DNA from: a virus
Virus record (IMG/VR): IMGVR_UViG_3300031566_000190
Span: 1-35,453 of that record
DNA: 35,453 nucleotides
Reading direction: 5' to 3' (one strand)
In this document: positions 7,825-15,029 of the stretch, piece after piece
How positions within the stretch are numbered: the first letter of the stretch is position 1
Layout of the letters: each line of letters opens with the position of its first letter
Notes under the pieces: generated by a model
Database searches by the model: none
What the model was told of the DNA's origin: nothing
What the model saw: the letters and a program-made list of their open reading frames with translations, nothing else
Position numbers and translations under genes: made by a program

Positions 7825-8656
7825 TTGTTTCCTCCTTACATTTCGGGCACGGTTCCCCGGCCTTTAAATGTTTCATCCAAGTTTTCCACCTTGCTGGTCG
7901 CGTCCATTTATTTTGAAGCCGCAACCATTTTGCTGAATAATATTTTGGATCCTCAGATTGATACAACATCATAAAGGGGTATGCGCCAATCTTTGCAACA
8001 TCCATACACCTGGCCTCGGCCTTCTCTAATGTGTCCCCTTGATAACCAGCTAATAAATAAACCCAAAGCTTTCTCCCAATATCCAAATATCGCGAAACCT
8101 TTTTTATGGTTTTGAAATCACCTGGCCGATCGTAAGCCAGGAATACCCGATATAGTTTCAACCGTTTTATTTCATCAGCAATGTCCCTTGTGATCAACCT
8201 CGCATCAAGCCCCTGATTGAAGTCGATCTGCCTTTTATCAGATAACATTTTAAATACTTCGGCGATGTGCTTCTCTGAGCAAGCCAGCAAATTATTGTCC
8301 ATGATAATATTGCCATCATGGATTTGTAATTCCCTGATCCCGCCCTCTCGTTTGGGGACAAAGCAATACCAGCAATTATTCGGGCAACCCCTGGACGTAA
8401 AAACACAGCCCGGTTTTATAAATTTCCCCGGCTCAAACTCCGCGCCGGGATCGTTAAAAGCCGGACCACCTATAATAACCTCGCCATGATCTTCCCATTG
8501 CTTTGCCAACCACTGAGCATGGGGGATGTCCCAGGTGAAAATTGTTGAAATATAAACCTGATCATATTTTGGCGTCCAGTATCCCGGAACATCAAAATAG
8601 GCGTGTTCATCCATCGGTGAAAATTCTGTTTTTGACGGGAACACGCGGGCGATCAC
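7814..8656 (-). CDS. Radical SAM enzyme
   Basis: A 280-aa protein with the radical SAM cluster motif CxxxCxxC at C91, C95 and C98 (SRGCPNNCWYCFVP), which binds a [4Fe-4S] cluster and cleaves S-adenosylmethionine. The first 85 residues include an IIGGPAFNDPG segment that resembles the cobalamin-binding-like region of MiaB/elongator-type enzymes, but no DxHxxG motif is seen. A final CPKC pair (about 269-272) may bind a second metal. Start is GTG, overlapping the upstream micro-ORF as GTGA. Related phage proteins of this layout exist from memory; the substrate is unknown. Its partner nearby is a PAPS-reductase-family enzyme, which suggests a nucleic-acid or nucleotide modification, by inference only. 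Confidence 0.85.
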   Translation of the reverse strand: MIARVFPSKTEFSPMDEHAYFDVPGYWTPKYDQVYISTIFTWDIPHAQWLAKQWEDHGEVIIGGPAFNDPGAEFEPGKFIKPGCVFTSRGCPNNCWYCFVPKREGGIRELQIHDGNIIMDNNLLACSEKHIAEVFKMLSDKRQIDFNQGLDARLITRDIADEIKRLKLYRVFLAYDRPGDFKTIKKVSRYLDIGRKLWVYLLAGYQGDTLEKAEARCMDVAKIGAYPFMMLYQSEDPKYYSAKWLRLQNKWTRPARWKTWMKHLKAGEPCPKCKEETNEL

Positions 8657-8715
8657 GTTACGACCTCGTTGTGGTCTTTATTACAAACGCAACAAGGGAA
8701 AACATAATCTTTCAT
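8653..8715 (-). CDS. Micro-ORF B with CCVC motif (20 aa)
   Basis: The 57-base gap between the 108-aa gene and the radical SAM gene is filled exactly by a 20-codon ORF. Its ATG overlaps the upstream stop as ATGA, and its stop overlaps the radical SAM GTG as GTGA. The peptide has VFPCCVCNKDHNEVV. The C-C-x-C-x-K-x-H-N-E pattern recurs in micro-ORF C at 9035-9139. Only a weak ribosome site is visible, so translation would depend on coupling. Confidence 0.55.
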   Translation of the reverse strand: MKDYVFPCCVCNKDHNEVVT

Positions 8716-9038
8716 TTTGATTTACGGGCAAGCTCTTCTTCGAGTTTGTCCATTGGATTTCCCTGTGAGGGGCCACATTCAACCCATCCCGTCAAATATA
8801 GTGCCTGTTTCAGGGCGACCCTAACACCGGGACGTTTTTCATTTTCTATCATCTCGGTTAATTTTTTATCTCCCCCCAATATCCTGTCGGCGACAAGTGC
8901 GAAACACGTTGCGTTATAATAGTAATCATCAAAATAATCTTGCAGTTTTCTTGCAATTTCATTTGCGATTTTAACACTCATTGTTGGTGCTTCCCTTGCG
9001 AACTGTTCAATCAAGTAAACATAATGGATGTTGTTCAT
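8712..9038 (-). CDS. Hypothetical protein (108 aa)
   Basis: The ATG at 9038 has a strong AGGAGG site 6 bases upstream. The protein begins MNNIHYVYLIEQFAREAP and is helical, with one Tyr/Asp-rich stretch (YFDDYYYNATCF). It contains no recognised catalytic motif. It lies between two micro-ORFs and the PAPS-reductase-family and radical SAM genes, with ATGA overlaps on both sides, so it is probably part of the same functional unit. Function unknown. Confidence 0.7.
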   Translation of the reverse strand: MNNIHYVYLIEQFAREAPTMSVKIANEIARKLQDYFDDYYYNATCFALVADRILGGDKKLTEMIENEKRPGVRVALKQALYLTGWVECGPSQGNPMDKLEEELARKSK

Positions 9039-9139
9039 TTATTCCTCCTAATAAATTTACCTTCATTGTGCGGCTTGTGGCAGATACAGCAATCAAATGA
9101 AAACTCACGGTTCAAATATGAATTGCTTTTGGTTCTCAT
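9035..9139 (-). CDS. Micro-ORF C with CCIC motif (34 aa)
   Basis: The ATG at 9139 lies within the end of the PAPS-reductase-family gene in another frame. AAGGGAG lies about 9-10 bases upstream, and the TGA overlaps the next gene start as ATGA. The peptide contains FDCCICHKPHNEGKF. The core C-C-[IV]-C-x-K-x-H-N-E is shared with micro-ORF B. Three features agree (ribosome site, coupling and motif recurrence), so this is the best supported of the micro-ORFs. Confidence 0.62.
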   Translation of the reverse strand: MRTKSNSYLNREFSFDCCICHKPHNEGKFIRRNK

Positions 9140-9878
9140 CTATTTTTACTCCCTTGTCGTTTGCCAACCACCAATCCATTACCTCTTGGCCTGTCGCCCA
9201 GGTTGTCTTAAGGTTACGCTCTTTTCTCAGAGCAAGCATACGTTCAAATGCCAGCAAGTATGATTTTTTGATTTTAAGATTATCTTCCAGTTGCCGCTTT
9301 TGGTCTGGAGAATTAGGGCAACCGATACAACCTATTCGGTTATATCCCCGGTCGTAGAGTTCGCACCAGTAGCCTATTTCTTTTCTGATGAAGTCCCAAA
9401 CATCGGTTTCGTCCCAATCTATGATGGGGTTTAAAATATGGCCGTGTCTGCGCTTGCAGGGTTGGAACATCTGCCATGATCTGCGGCGTATGCTCTCGGC
9501 GGCTCGGACTCCGGTTACGACCGTGCGGCGTTCTCCTCCATGTTCCTTGAGTTCCTCGCAGCAGTAACGCGCTATTCTTGTTGGGGGCATAAGTTTGTCT
9601 GGTATCAGTTGCCACATGGTACGTTTTGGTCTATCAAAAATAACGGTTGGATATTTATTTTGCATGAACCGGATAATTTCGGGCGGATCAACGGTGGTTA
9701 AATTGTAGTGGGCATCAAACTTACAGCCCGACATCTCCATAAGTTTGTAAATGACTTGGCTATCTTTGCCACCGGAAAAGGCGAGGTAGTAGCCATCTAG
9801 CGGCTCAAATGTTTTTAGCCGTTCGATGGCGATGGAAACCTTATCAATTAACATTTTTATAAAATAATCCAGATCCAT
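9105..9878 (-). CDS. PAPS-reductase-family PP-loop enzyme
   Basis: A 257-aa protein of the phosphoadenosine phosphosulfate reductase / DndC-like ATP pyrophosphatase superfamily. The PP-loop is SGGKDS (35-40), followed by GVRAAESIRR (about 123-132) and PIIDWDETDVWDF (151-163), the usual order. Four further cysteines are notable: C106 and C107 in RYCCEELK, and C184 and C187 in GCIGCPNS, an arrangement compatible with an iron-sulfur cluster as in DndC or TtcA-like proteins. These enzymes activate a substrate with ATP and often transfer sulfur. The start lacks a ribosome site and lies inside micro-ORF D. The phage substrate (DNA, tRNA or nucleotide) is not known. Confidence 0.87.
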   Translation of the reverse strand: MDLDYFIKMLIDKVSIAIERLKTFEPLDGYYLAFSGGKDSQVIYKLMEMSGCKFDAHYNLTTVDPPEIIRFMQNKYPTVIFDRPKRTMWQLIPDKLMPPTRIARYCCEELKEHGGERRTVVTGVRAAESIRRRSWQMFQPCKRRHGHILNPIIDWDETDVWDFIRKEIGYWCELYDRGYNRIGCIGCPNSPDQKRQLEDNLKIKKSYLLAFERMLALRKERNLKTTWATGQEVMDWWLANDKGVKIDENQKQFIFEP

Positions 9879-9909
9879 TATTAAAACAATAACAATGTTT
9901 ACATTTCAT
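9844..9909 (-). CDS. Micro-ORF D with CxxCxC motif (21 aa)
   Basis: AAGGGGG lies just before two adjacent ATGs at 9912 and 9909; the first overlaps the stop of the DnaC-like gene as ATGA. The peptide opens MKCKHCYCFNNGSGLF. It overlaps the start of the PAPS-reductase-family gene by 35 bases in another frame, and that gene has no ribosome site of its own. The layout recalls phage Mu com, a small zinc-finger protein gene overlapping and controlling mom, but homology is not shown. Confidence 0.48.
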   Translation of the reverse strand: MKCKHCYCFNNGSGLFYKNVN

Positions 9910-10793
9910 CATTCCCCCTTCGCCTCGCTGTGGAGGGAGGCTTTATTTCTCCGATAGTCCTTACCTTTCAACATGATCGCCCGGCAGTTCTCAAATATGC
10001 GGGATACGATCTTGTCATTGAGTTTTGATTCCATTTGCGTTTTGGTTAAATTTGTAGTAACGACAATTTTTCCCCGGCGTTCATCGAGGAACATCTTGAA
10101 CTGCTCTTTAAAAAACTCAGAGTATTCCCGATCAGCAGTCCCGAGGTCATCAATCACAACGACATCGGCCCGACGCATATCAATTATGGCCTGCCGGGAT
10201 TCAATATCTATTTCATCCCTGGTCGGTTGTGATTCCAGAAACGTCTGAACCAATCGCTCACAGGCCACAAAGTGCGTATCCCTGCCGTCCCGTAAAAAAT
10301 CATTCTCAACCATTTTAGCAAGTGAGGTTTTCCCAAACCCACAGGATCCGGAAATAATCAGCGAACCAAAATCGGATTTATAAAAATCCTTCGCAACATG
10401 GAAGGCGGCAACGTCTCGCGGGTCAATAGAAAGCTTGGCCCAGGGATCTGGCGCTGTCGCCCGCAAGGATGATCGCACCGCCTGTTCAGGATTCCGGTCA
10501 ACCCAGTCAGGGCAAAGCTGAAACATCGAATCACAAAAGCTCTTATTCGATATTTGCACCTGGCCGTCGTCACCGGTCCTGGAAATGAGGCCGAAATAAT
10601 GCCAGTGGTATTTACCATCGCAAAAAATATAAGTTTTATTTTCAGCGTCACTGAATAATTCACCGGCAAAGCGTTTCATGTTTCGGCTATGCTCGATATC
10701 CCTGAATCTGGAATATTCATCGGTCCGCTTGTCCGTCCATTCGTCAAATTCGTTTTTAACGCGGTCCGCTTGCTTAGTTATAGTGCAGATCAT
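9909..10793 (-). CDS. DnaC/IstB-like AAA+ ATPase, helicase loader
   Basis: The ATG at 10793 overlaps the upstream stop as ATGA with GGAG 8 bases before it, giving 294 aa. The first 130 residues are an N-terminal domain of unknown type. The ATPase core has Walker A SGSCGFGKTS, Walker B VVVIDDLG, a sensor-1 strand VVTTNLT, and an arginine-finger region IVSRIFENC near the end. This is the DnaC/IstB/DnaI arrangement, so it probably loads a replicative helicase at the phage origin. No phage helicase gene is seen, so the host helicase is the likely client. It is coupled to the initiator-like gene upstream. Confidence 0.85.
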   Translation of the reverse strand: MICTITKQADRVKNEFDEWTDKRTDEYSRFRDIEHSRNMKRFAGELFSDAENKTYIFCDGKYHWHYFGLISRTGDDGQVQISNKSFCDSMFQLCPDWVDRNPEQAVRSSLRATAPDPWAKLSIDPRDVAAFHVAKDFYKSDFGSLIISGSCGFGKTSLAKMVENDFLRDGRDTHFVACERLVQTFLESQPTRDEIDIESRQAIIDMRRADVVVIDDLGTADREYSEFFKEQFKMFLDERRGKIVVTTNLTKTQMESKLNDKIVSRIFENCRAIMLKGKDYRRNKASLHSEAKGE

Positions 10794-11758
10794 TTTGATT
10801 TCTCCAAAATAGCTAATCGCTTGCGCCAATTTTCCAATCGAATCATTCCTTCAGGGCTAACATCATTTATTTCGGATTTATATTCAGATATTGAATTCCT
10901 AAGTCTTTCCTTTTCTATTTCAGGCGGGTCTATATTATCGTCACCATCGGCATCATATTTATGGATTTTCTCCCATGGTGATTCCTGGAGCTTTAATCCT
11001 TTGCCTTTATTTGATTTCGCGGTTGCCGCCATTTTTATATCAAAGTTTTCATCCGAAATGAAATAATCAATTTTCTCGTACAGATTCCTCCAGTACTTAC
11101 TAATGACATATTCAGTCCATTTATTTTTCTTTACCATATCAAAATAGAATCTCATTCTATTTACGGCCGCAAGCATTTTTTCGAGACCATAAAGTTTTAA
11201 TAATCCTTCGGTTTGTTTTTTATCGCTCAAAGAAATTTTCAAAACATTCAAAAGGTGTTCAGAAAAAATATCTATGTCTTTTGATTTTGTTGTATCTTCT
11301 TCTGAGTCTGTTGTTGTATCTGTTGTTGTTGTTGTTGTTAGTTTCGGATTGACTTCCCAAAGTCCATTATTAAGTCCTTCGCAAAGTCCTTCGTTAAGCG
11401 CTTTAAAGTCTTTTAATATAGGGGTTTTTGGAAGTTCAAGTAATGTTTTTTTTGCCGCTTTTGTCTGGTTTGGGTTGGTGATCGGATTATGCCGAAGGAA
11501 GTTTTTAATCAATACCACCTGAACTTGAGCATCATATTTTACAAGTCCCGTAGCGCATAGCTTCGCTAAGTCCTTTTGAAAGTCCTTTGCTGAGGTCTTT
11601 AAATCCTCACAAGCATATCCTTCTTTTAAGACATACATTCCGAGAATATTCCCATGCGGGCAAGTTAGAATATAAAAAAACAATCTTTGTTGCGCCGGTG
11701 AAAGCTGAATGAATTTCTCGTCGTTCCAAATTTGAGATTGGATTTTTTGATATCTCAT
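10790..11758 (-). CDS. Replication initiator-like protein
   Basis: The 322-aa protein opens MRYQKIQSQIWNDEKF and has an N-terminal region (to about 110) with the winged-helix pattern of phage replisome organisers, including the SPAQQRLFFYIL helix. A Thr-rich linker follows (about 140-158, TTTTTTDTTTDSEED), then a C-terminal helical domain. Position directly before a DnaC-like loader supports a role in origin binding and helicase recruitment, like phage O/DnaA-like organiser proteins. Near the C-terminus is an EF-hand-like loop, DADGDDNIDPPE. The family is assigned from layout; no exact match is remembered. An origin might lie within or near this gene, but no iteron array is visible. Confidence 0.72.
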   Translation of the reverse strand: MRYQKIQSQIWNDEKFIQLSPAQQRLFFYILTCPHGNILGMYVLKEGYACEDLKTSAKDFQKDLAKLCATGLVKYDAQVQVVLIKNFLRHNPITNPNQTKAAKKTLLELPKTPILKDFKALNEGLCEGLNNGLWEVNPKLTTTTTTDTTTDSEEDTTKSKDIDIFSEHLLNVLKISLSDKKQTEGLLKLYGLEKMLAAVNRMRFYFDMVKKNKWTEYVISKYWRNLYEKIDYFISDENFDIKMAATAKSNKGKGLKLQESPWEKIHKYDADGDDNIDPPEIEKERLRNSISEYKSEINDVSPEGMIRLENWRKRLAILEKSK

Positions 11759-11775
11759 TTTAACCTATAAAAAAA

Positions 11776-11851
11776 GAAGGAGCCGTTTGCAGGTGGAATT
11801 ACTTATGCCTCTGGCGAGGTTGGGTAAACTCCCGGCTCCTTCATAGTTTAC
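11776..11851 (-). promoter_or_regulatory. Structured leader with attenuator-like hairpins
   Basis: On the minus-strand transcript a 10-bp stem (11833-11842 with 11776-11785) is followed by seven U (11775-11769), like an intrinsic terminator, only about 10 bases before the initiator gene. Its 47-base loop contains a CCUC/GAGG hairpin (11808-11811/11816-11819). An upstream 7-bp hairpin (11845-11851 with 11824-11830) places the terminator 5' arm in its loop, so the two pairings exclude each other. This looks like transcription attenuation. Confidence 0.55.
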
Positions 11852-11891
11852 GTTTAATCCGATCATAAATAACTCCAGCCTGCATAACCAC

Positions 11892-11920
11892 ATCTTACCC
11901 CTTGAAATCCCCATTGTCAA
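11892..11920 (-). promoter_or_regulatory. Promoter for the replication operon
   Basis: A perfect TTGACA (11920-11915) and TAAGAT (11897-11892) are separated by 17 bases on the minus strand. The TGA stop of the preceding gene lies inside the -35 box. Transcription would start near 11885 and read a leader of about 125 bases before the initiator gene. The -35 and spacing are ideal; the -10 matches 4 of 6. Confidence 0.7.
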
Positions 11921-12207
11921 GACTTTATTTTATTTTCTTTCCGCTCCGCCGCCCTCACCTGCTGGCCCAGCCACTTGACGAACCGGCGCCGGAATACCCA
12001 GGTGAAGCCGTCTACCTGATAGCCGCAACCCTTCGGCCAGGGCTTGTCGTAAAAGTACAGATCAAAGTCGTGCCGCCACTCGCGCAGGCGCCTTTCCGCG
12101 GTCCCGGGCTTCATCCCCTTGACATGCCGGAATACATCACAATGGCAGATCAACCCGCCGTCCAGCTTTTCCAGCAAATACTTTACGCAAAGTATTTTTT
12201 CGGTCAT
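11917..12207 (-). CDS. Small basic protein, possible DNA-binding
   Basis: A 96-aa basic protein, coupled by ATGA to the methyltransferase upstream. The N-terminus has a helical pattern with ICHCDVFRHV and PGTAERRLREWRHDF, which could be a winged-helix or helix-turn-helix, and the C-terminus is rich in Arg/Lys (FRRRFVKWLGQQVRAAERK). It is the last gene of the recombination/methylation transcript before the replication promoter. I do not recognise a family. A DNA-binding regulator is plausible from charge and pattern only. Confidence 0.6.
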   Translation of the reverse strand: MTEKILCVKYLLEKLDGGLICHCDVFRHVKGMKPGTAERRLREWRHDFDLYFYDKPWPKGCGYQVDGFTWVFRRRFVKWLGQQVRAAERKENKIKS

Positions 12208-13598
12208 GTGGCCTCCTTGAAGTTTAGTTTTTTATTTACAAGCGTAGCATCTATGCGCTTGCGGGCGATTTCGCAGTATTCGGCCTCACGTTCAATGCCG
12301 ATGTAGTTAAGGCCTTCGAGTTTAGCGCCCTTGCCCGTGGAGCCTGAGCCGATGAACGGATCTAAAACTATGCCGTTGGGCGGCGTTACGAGGCGGCACA
12401 GATAGCGCATGAGGGCGGTTGGCTTAACGGTGGGGTGATTGTTGCGACTTATCCCTGTCCATCCAGTCGGTTCCGGGCATTCACAATGACATCCAGATTT
12501 TTCTCTCTGTTCCGAATAAGTATGTCCACATTTATTACATTTGAAATGCCAACTCGTTACGGTTTGGCCTTCCATCCCCTCGCACCCCTCATCCCTATCC
12601 TGTTTGCTTGCCTTGGCGCAGTAGAAAAAGCGGGCGGCTGAGCCGGAGTCGCCGATACGGGTGCCGTTACCCTCATGATTTCCACAAAACATTGATCTCC
12701 CATTTTGGGATAATCCACCACCCCGCACATATCCAGCACCATGAACAACCGGAAACCCCGCCAGCACTTCCTCGCTGCCGTCGTGTATGAGGTTCGCGGG
12801 GAAGCGGCCTTGTTGAGCACGTTCCTTAGCTTCCGCATTGTGTTTTGAAACTTTATCGGCATCTGCCATCCACGGACGGCACCATCCCTTGTCGCTTAAA
12901 TCTTTACGGCGGAAGGCATCTCCAGACAAGGCCGCATCTTTATCAAAATCAGAAGCATATTCAACCCTGCACCCATCCACATTGATCCCCCCCGTGCCGT
13001 ATTGCAGTACATTGGCGGCAACCGTGCCGATCAGCGGCTTACGGGCCAGCGTCCACAACTCCATTGCGGGCTTGAGGGCGGTTCCCCAGCCCTCCCATTT
13101 GGAAGTGCCAACGGTATTATAAACCTCAATGCGTGGTTTTTGGGTGGCAATGCCGCCATGTAATTCCGCTATACCGGTTTCTTTGTCCCTACGAATATCG
13201 GCATAGGTTCCATTTTTTTTACCTGTAATCTCCCGGTCATTCCCCCGTATCTTATCCACCGCCTTGCCAATATTCAGCGATTTCGGAAAACCTGAGCCGT
13301 ATATCCAGGCGATCAAATCTCTAATCTCAAATCCAGCATCCTCGATGTTTACCGCCATGCGGTGCTGCGTCCTGGTTCCGCAAGCGCACAAAATATGCCC
13401 GCCGGGTTTCAGCACCCGCAAGCACTCGACCCATACCTCAACTTTTGGCACATCATAATCCCAATGCTTACCCATGAACGAAAGGCCGTAGGGCGGGTCG
13501 GTGACTATGCTGTCAATGGAGTTATCCGGCATGGTCTTTAGAATCTCAAGGCAATCGCCCTGCAAAACCTTGTTGATATAATTAATTGGCCAAATCAT
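12204..13598 (-). CDS. Beta-class DNA N-methyltransferase
   Basis: A 464-aa S-adenosylmethionine-dependent DNA methyltransferase. Motif IV TDPPYG lies near residue 33 and motif I DPFIGSGSTG near residue 420, so the order is beta class (N6-adenine or N4-cytosine). The long middle region (about 100-370) would hold target recognition. It includes a Cys-rich insert, CNKCGHTYSEQREKSGCHC (about 355-375), that looks like a zinc ribbon. GAGAGGTAGGA gives a good ribosome site. Its ends resemble the smaller methyltransferase at 17613: both have INKVLQGDCLEI-type openings and RIDxTLVNKKL endings, so they are paralogues. No restriction enzyme is nearby; self-protection or regulation is likely. Confidence 0.9.
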   Translation of the reverse strand: MIWPINYINKVLQGDCLEILKTMPDNSIDSIVTDPPYGLSFMGKHWDYDVPKVEVWVECLRVLKPGGHILCACGTRTQHRMAVNIEDAGFEIRDLIAWIYGSGFPKSLNIGKAVDKIRGNDREITGKKNGTYADIRRDKETGIAELHGGIATQKPRIEVYNTVGTSKWEGWGTALKPAMELWTLARKPLIGTVAANVLQYGTGGINVDGCRVEYASDFDKDAALSGDAFRRKDLSDKGWCRPWMADADKVSKHNAEAKERAQQGRFPANLIHDGSEEVLAGFPVVHGAGYVRGGGLSQNGRSMFCGNHEGNGTRIGDSGSAARFFYCAKASKQDRDEGCEGMEGQTVTSWHFKCNKCGHTYSEQREKSGCHCECPEPTGWTGISRNNHPTVKPTALMRYLCRLVTPPNGIVLDPFIGSGSTGKGAKLEGLNYIGIEREAEYCEIARKRIDATLVNKKLNFKEAT

Positions 13599-13650
13599 TC
13601 CTACCTCTCAATACGGGACACGGCGGACCGGGCCCCGGTTCAGGGGAAGG

Positions 13651-14388
13651 CTATCGGGAGCGGCCAGCAAAGCCGTATTTCGGCGTAATCCTGCAGCCGG
13701 GGATGACGGGGAGATTGTTGCCGATCCTTTTCCCTTCCGCATATCTTTTTATCGGTCCGCCCTTGAATTCGATGAAGCCGTAATTGCCGCCGCCTAAAAC
13801 AACCATCTTGATAAACATATCAGGATTTTCAACAACGATGTCGAAATCCTTTCTGCTCGATGTCCCCCCTGCTTCTGTTTTTACTGTCTTATCCAGCGAC
13901 GGCGGCAGGACAGTAGGAGGAATATAGACATCCTCAGCTTTTTGCAAAGTTTCCTCTGCCTTTTCTGTTTTGCCATTATCGGCTTGCTTGACGGCCAGCT
14001 TCAGCAAGCGTTCCCTTTCGGCATCCTCACGCCGCTTTGTTTCGGCATCGATCTTGGCCTGGGCTTCCTGGTGCTTGCGATCCTCCTCAAGTAGATACTG
14101 GTTCATCTTGCCATCGGCGATCTTGATGACACGATCTGCCGGGCCGAATGTCTTTTTTTCCAGGTCGCAAATTTTGGTATGCGCAAGATCCGCGGCTTCC
14201 TTTGATTCCTTGAACCATGCCTGTACACTCTTTTTGAACTGCCGGGCCCGCTCCCGCATATCCGACATCTGGGCACGGCTGATCTCATCCTTGACCTCAA
14301 GGGCAACGGCAGCGGATTCGATCTCCGTCCCTTCCCCTTTAAATTTTTCAACCTCTTTTGATTCGAGTAAAACTTCGACGTTCTCCAT
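13651..14388 (-). CDS. Coiled-coil protein of the recombination block
   Basis: A 245-aa protein with AAAAGGAGG upstream of the ATG. Residues about 30-155 are strongly coiled coil, with Ala/Glu/Lys/Arg-rich heptads (AQAKIDAETKRREDAERER). The C-terminal part is beta-like and contains VVLGGGNYGFIEFKGG. Proteins of this shape commonly sit beside RecT/nuclease pairs in phages, but I cannot name a family. It lies between the PD-(D/E)XK nuclease and a methyltransferase, in one transcript. A scaffold or DNA-end accessory role is inferred only from context. Confidence 0.65.
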   Translation of the reverse strand: MENVEVLLESKEVEKFKGEGTEIESAAVALEVKDEISRAQMSDMRERARQFKKSVQAWFKESKEAADLAHTKICDLEKKTFGPADRVIKIADGKMNQYLLEEDRKHQEAQAKIDAETKRREDAERERLLKLAVKQADNGKTEKAEETLQKAEDVYIPPTVLPPSLDKTVKTEAGGTSSRKDFDIVVENPDMFIKMVVLGGGNYGFIEFKGGPIKRYAEGKRIGNNLPVIPGCRITPKYGFAGRSR

Positions 14389-14399
14389 TTGTCCTCCTT

Positions 14400-15029
14400 T
14401 TAAGACAAGTTATAACGATTTTGTAAACTGTACGCCATGAAAAAAAAGGGTAGCTCGACCTTGTAACTGAACGGCTGCATACGGCAGCGGCCATCTTTTG
14501 AAATGCATATTTCTGCCAGCTTCAGCCGCCCGGCAGTTGTCAGCCCACGCTCAATAGCCATCAAGCCATAAGCCGCAAGCTGCAGACCTGTTACCGTGTC
14601 GGGTTGCCCCGTCTTAATATCGATCAGCCAATCCCATTTTTCGGTCTCAAACAGGCGGTCAAGTCTCCCGGCAATCAGGTATTTCTCGGAGCAGTTCGGG
14701 AACTCGGCCAGCATCTTTTTTGTGTCCCATACCTGCCGCTCCCTGAATTCCGTCCAGCCTAAAATGTACGGCATCATGCGGGGATCTCCACCGGGGAGCA
14801 GTTTGCCGAGGTCGTGCAAGTACAGATAATTGTGGGCATGGCTCCCCCATTCAAGATCGATAGAGTTGACGAACGAATGGTCGCGGAGTCTGCTGGTGTA
14901 GCCGGTGATTGATTTTAGCGGCCTGCTGTTCAGCGCGTACTTGTGCGCTTCGGGGTCAAAAGTGAAGCCTGGGATAGGGGCAACCTCTTGCCCCTTCCAG
15001 ATGGTAACTCCCCCGGCCCCGATGGTCAT
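14400..15029 (-). CDS. PD-(D/E)XK nuclease, Cas4/RecB-like
   Basis: A 209-aa protein with the RecB/Cas4-type nuclease core. The residues are visible as IAGRLDRLFE (GxxD, about 118-127), WLIDIKTG (DxK, about 134-141) and LQLAAYG (about 149-155, the QxxxY motif). An upstream SITGYTSRL segment and WGSHAHNYLYLH (with the metal-ligand His) complete the fold. It is coupled by ATGA to a Cys-rich small ORF and lies two genes after RecT, so it probably supplies the 5' exonuclease for single-strand annealing recombination. The Cys ligands of true Cas4 iron-sulfur clusters are not evident in this chain. Confidence 0.85.
   Translation of the reverse strand: MTIGAGGVTIWKGQEVAPIPGFTFDPEAHKYALNSRPLKSITGYTSRLRDHSFVNSIDLEWGSHAHNYLYLHDLGKLLPGGDPRMMPYILGWTEFRERQVWDTKKMLAEFPNCSEKYLIAGRLDRLFETEKWDWLIDIKTGQPDTVTGLQLAAYGLMAIERGLTTAGRLKLAEICISKDGRCRMQPFSYKVELPFFFMAYSLQNRYNLS

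Noticed and set aside
11776-11842. tRNA or tmRNA-like element at the replication leader
   Set aside because: The long closing stem suggested it, but there is no T-loop, anticodon arm or CCA-proximal pattern; the U tract on the minus strand fits a terminator better.
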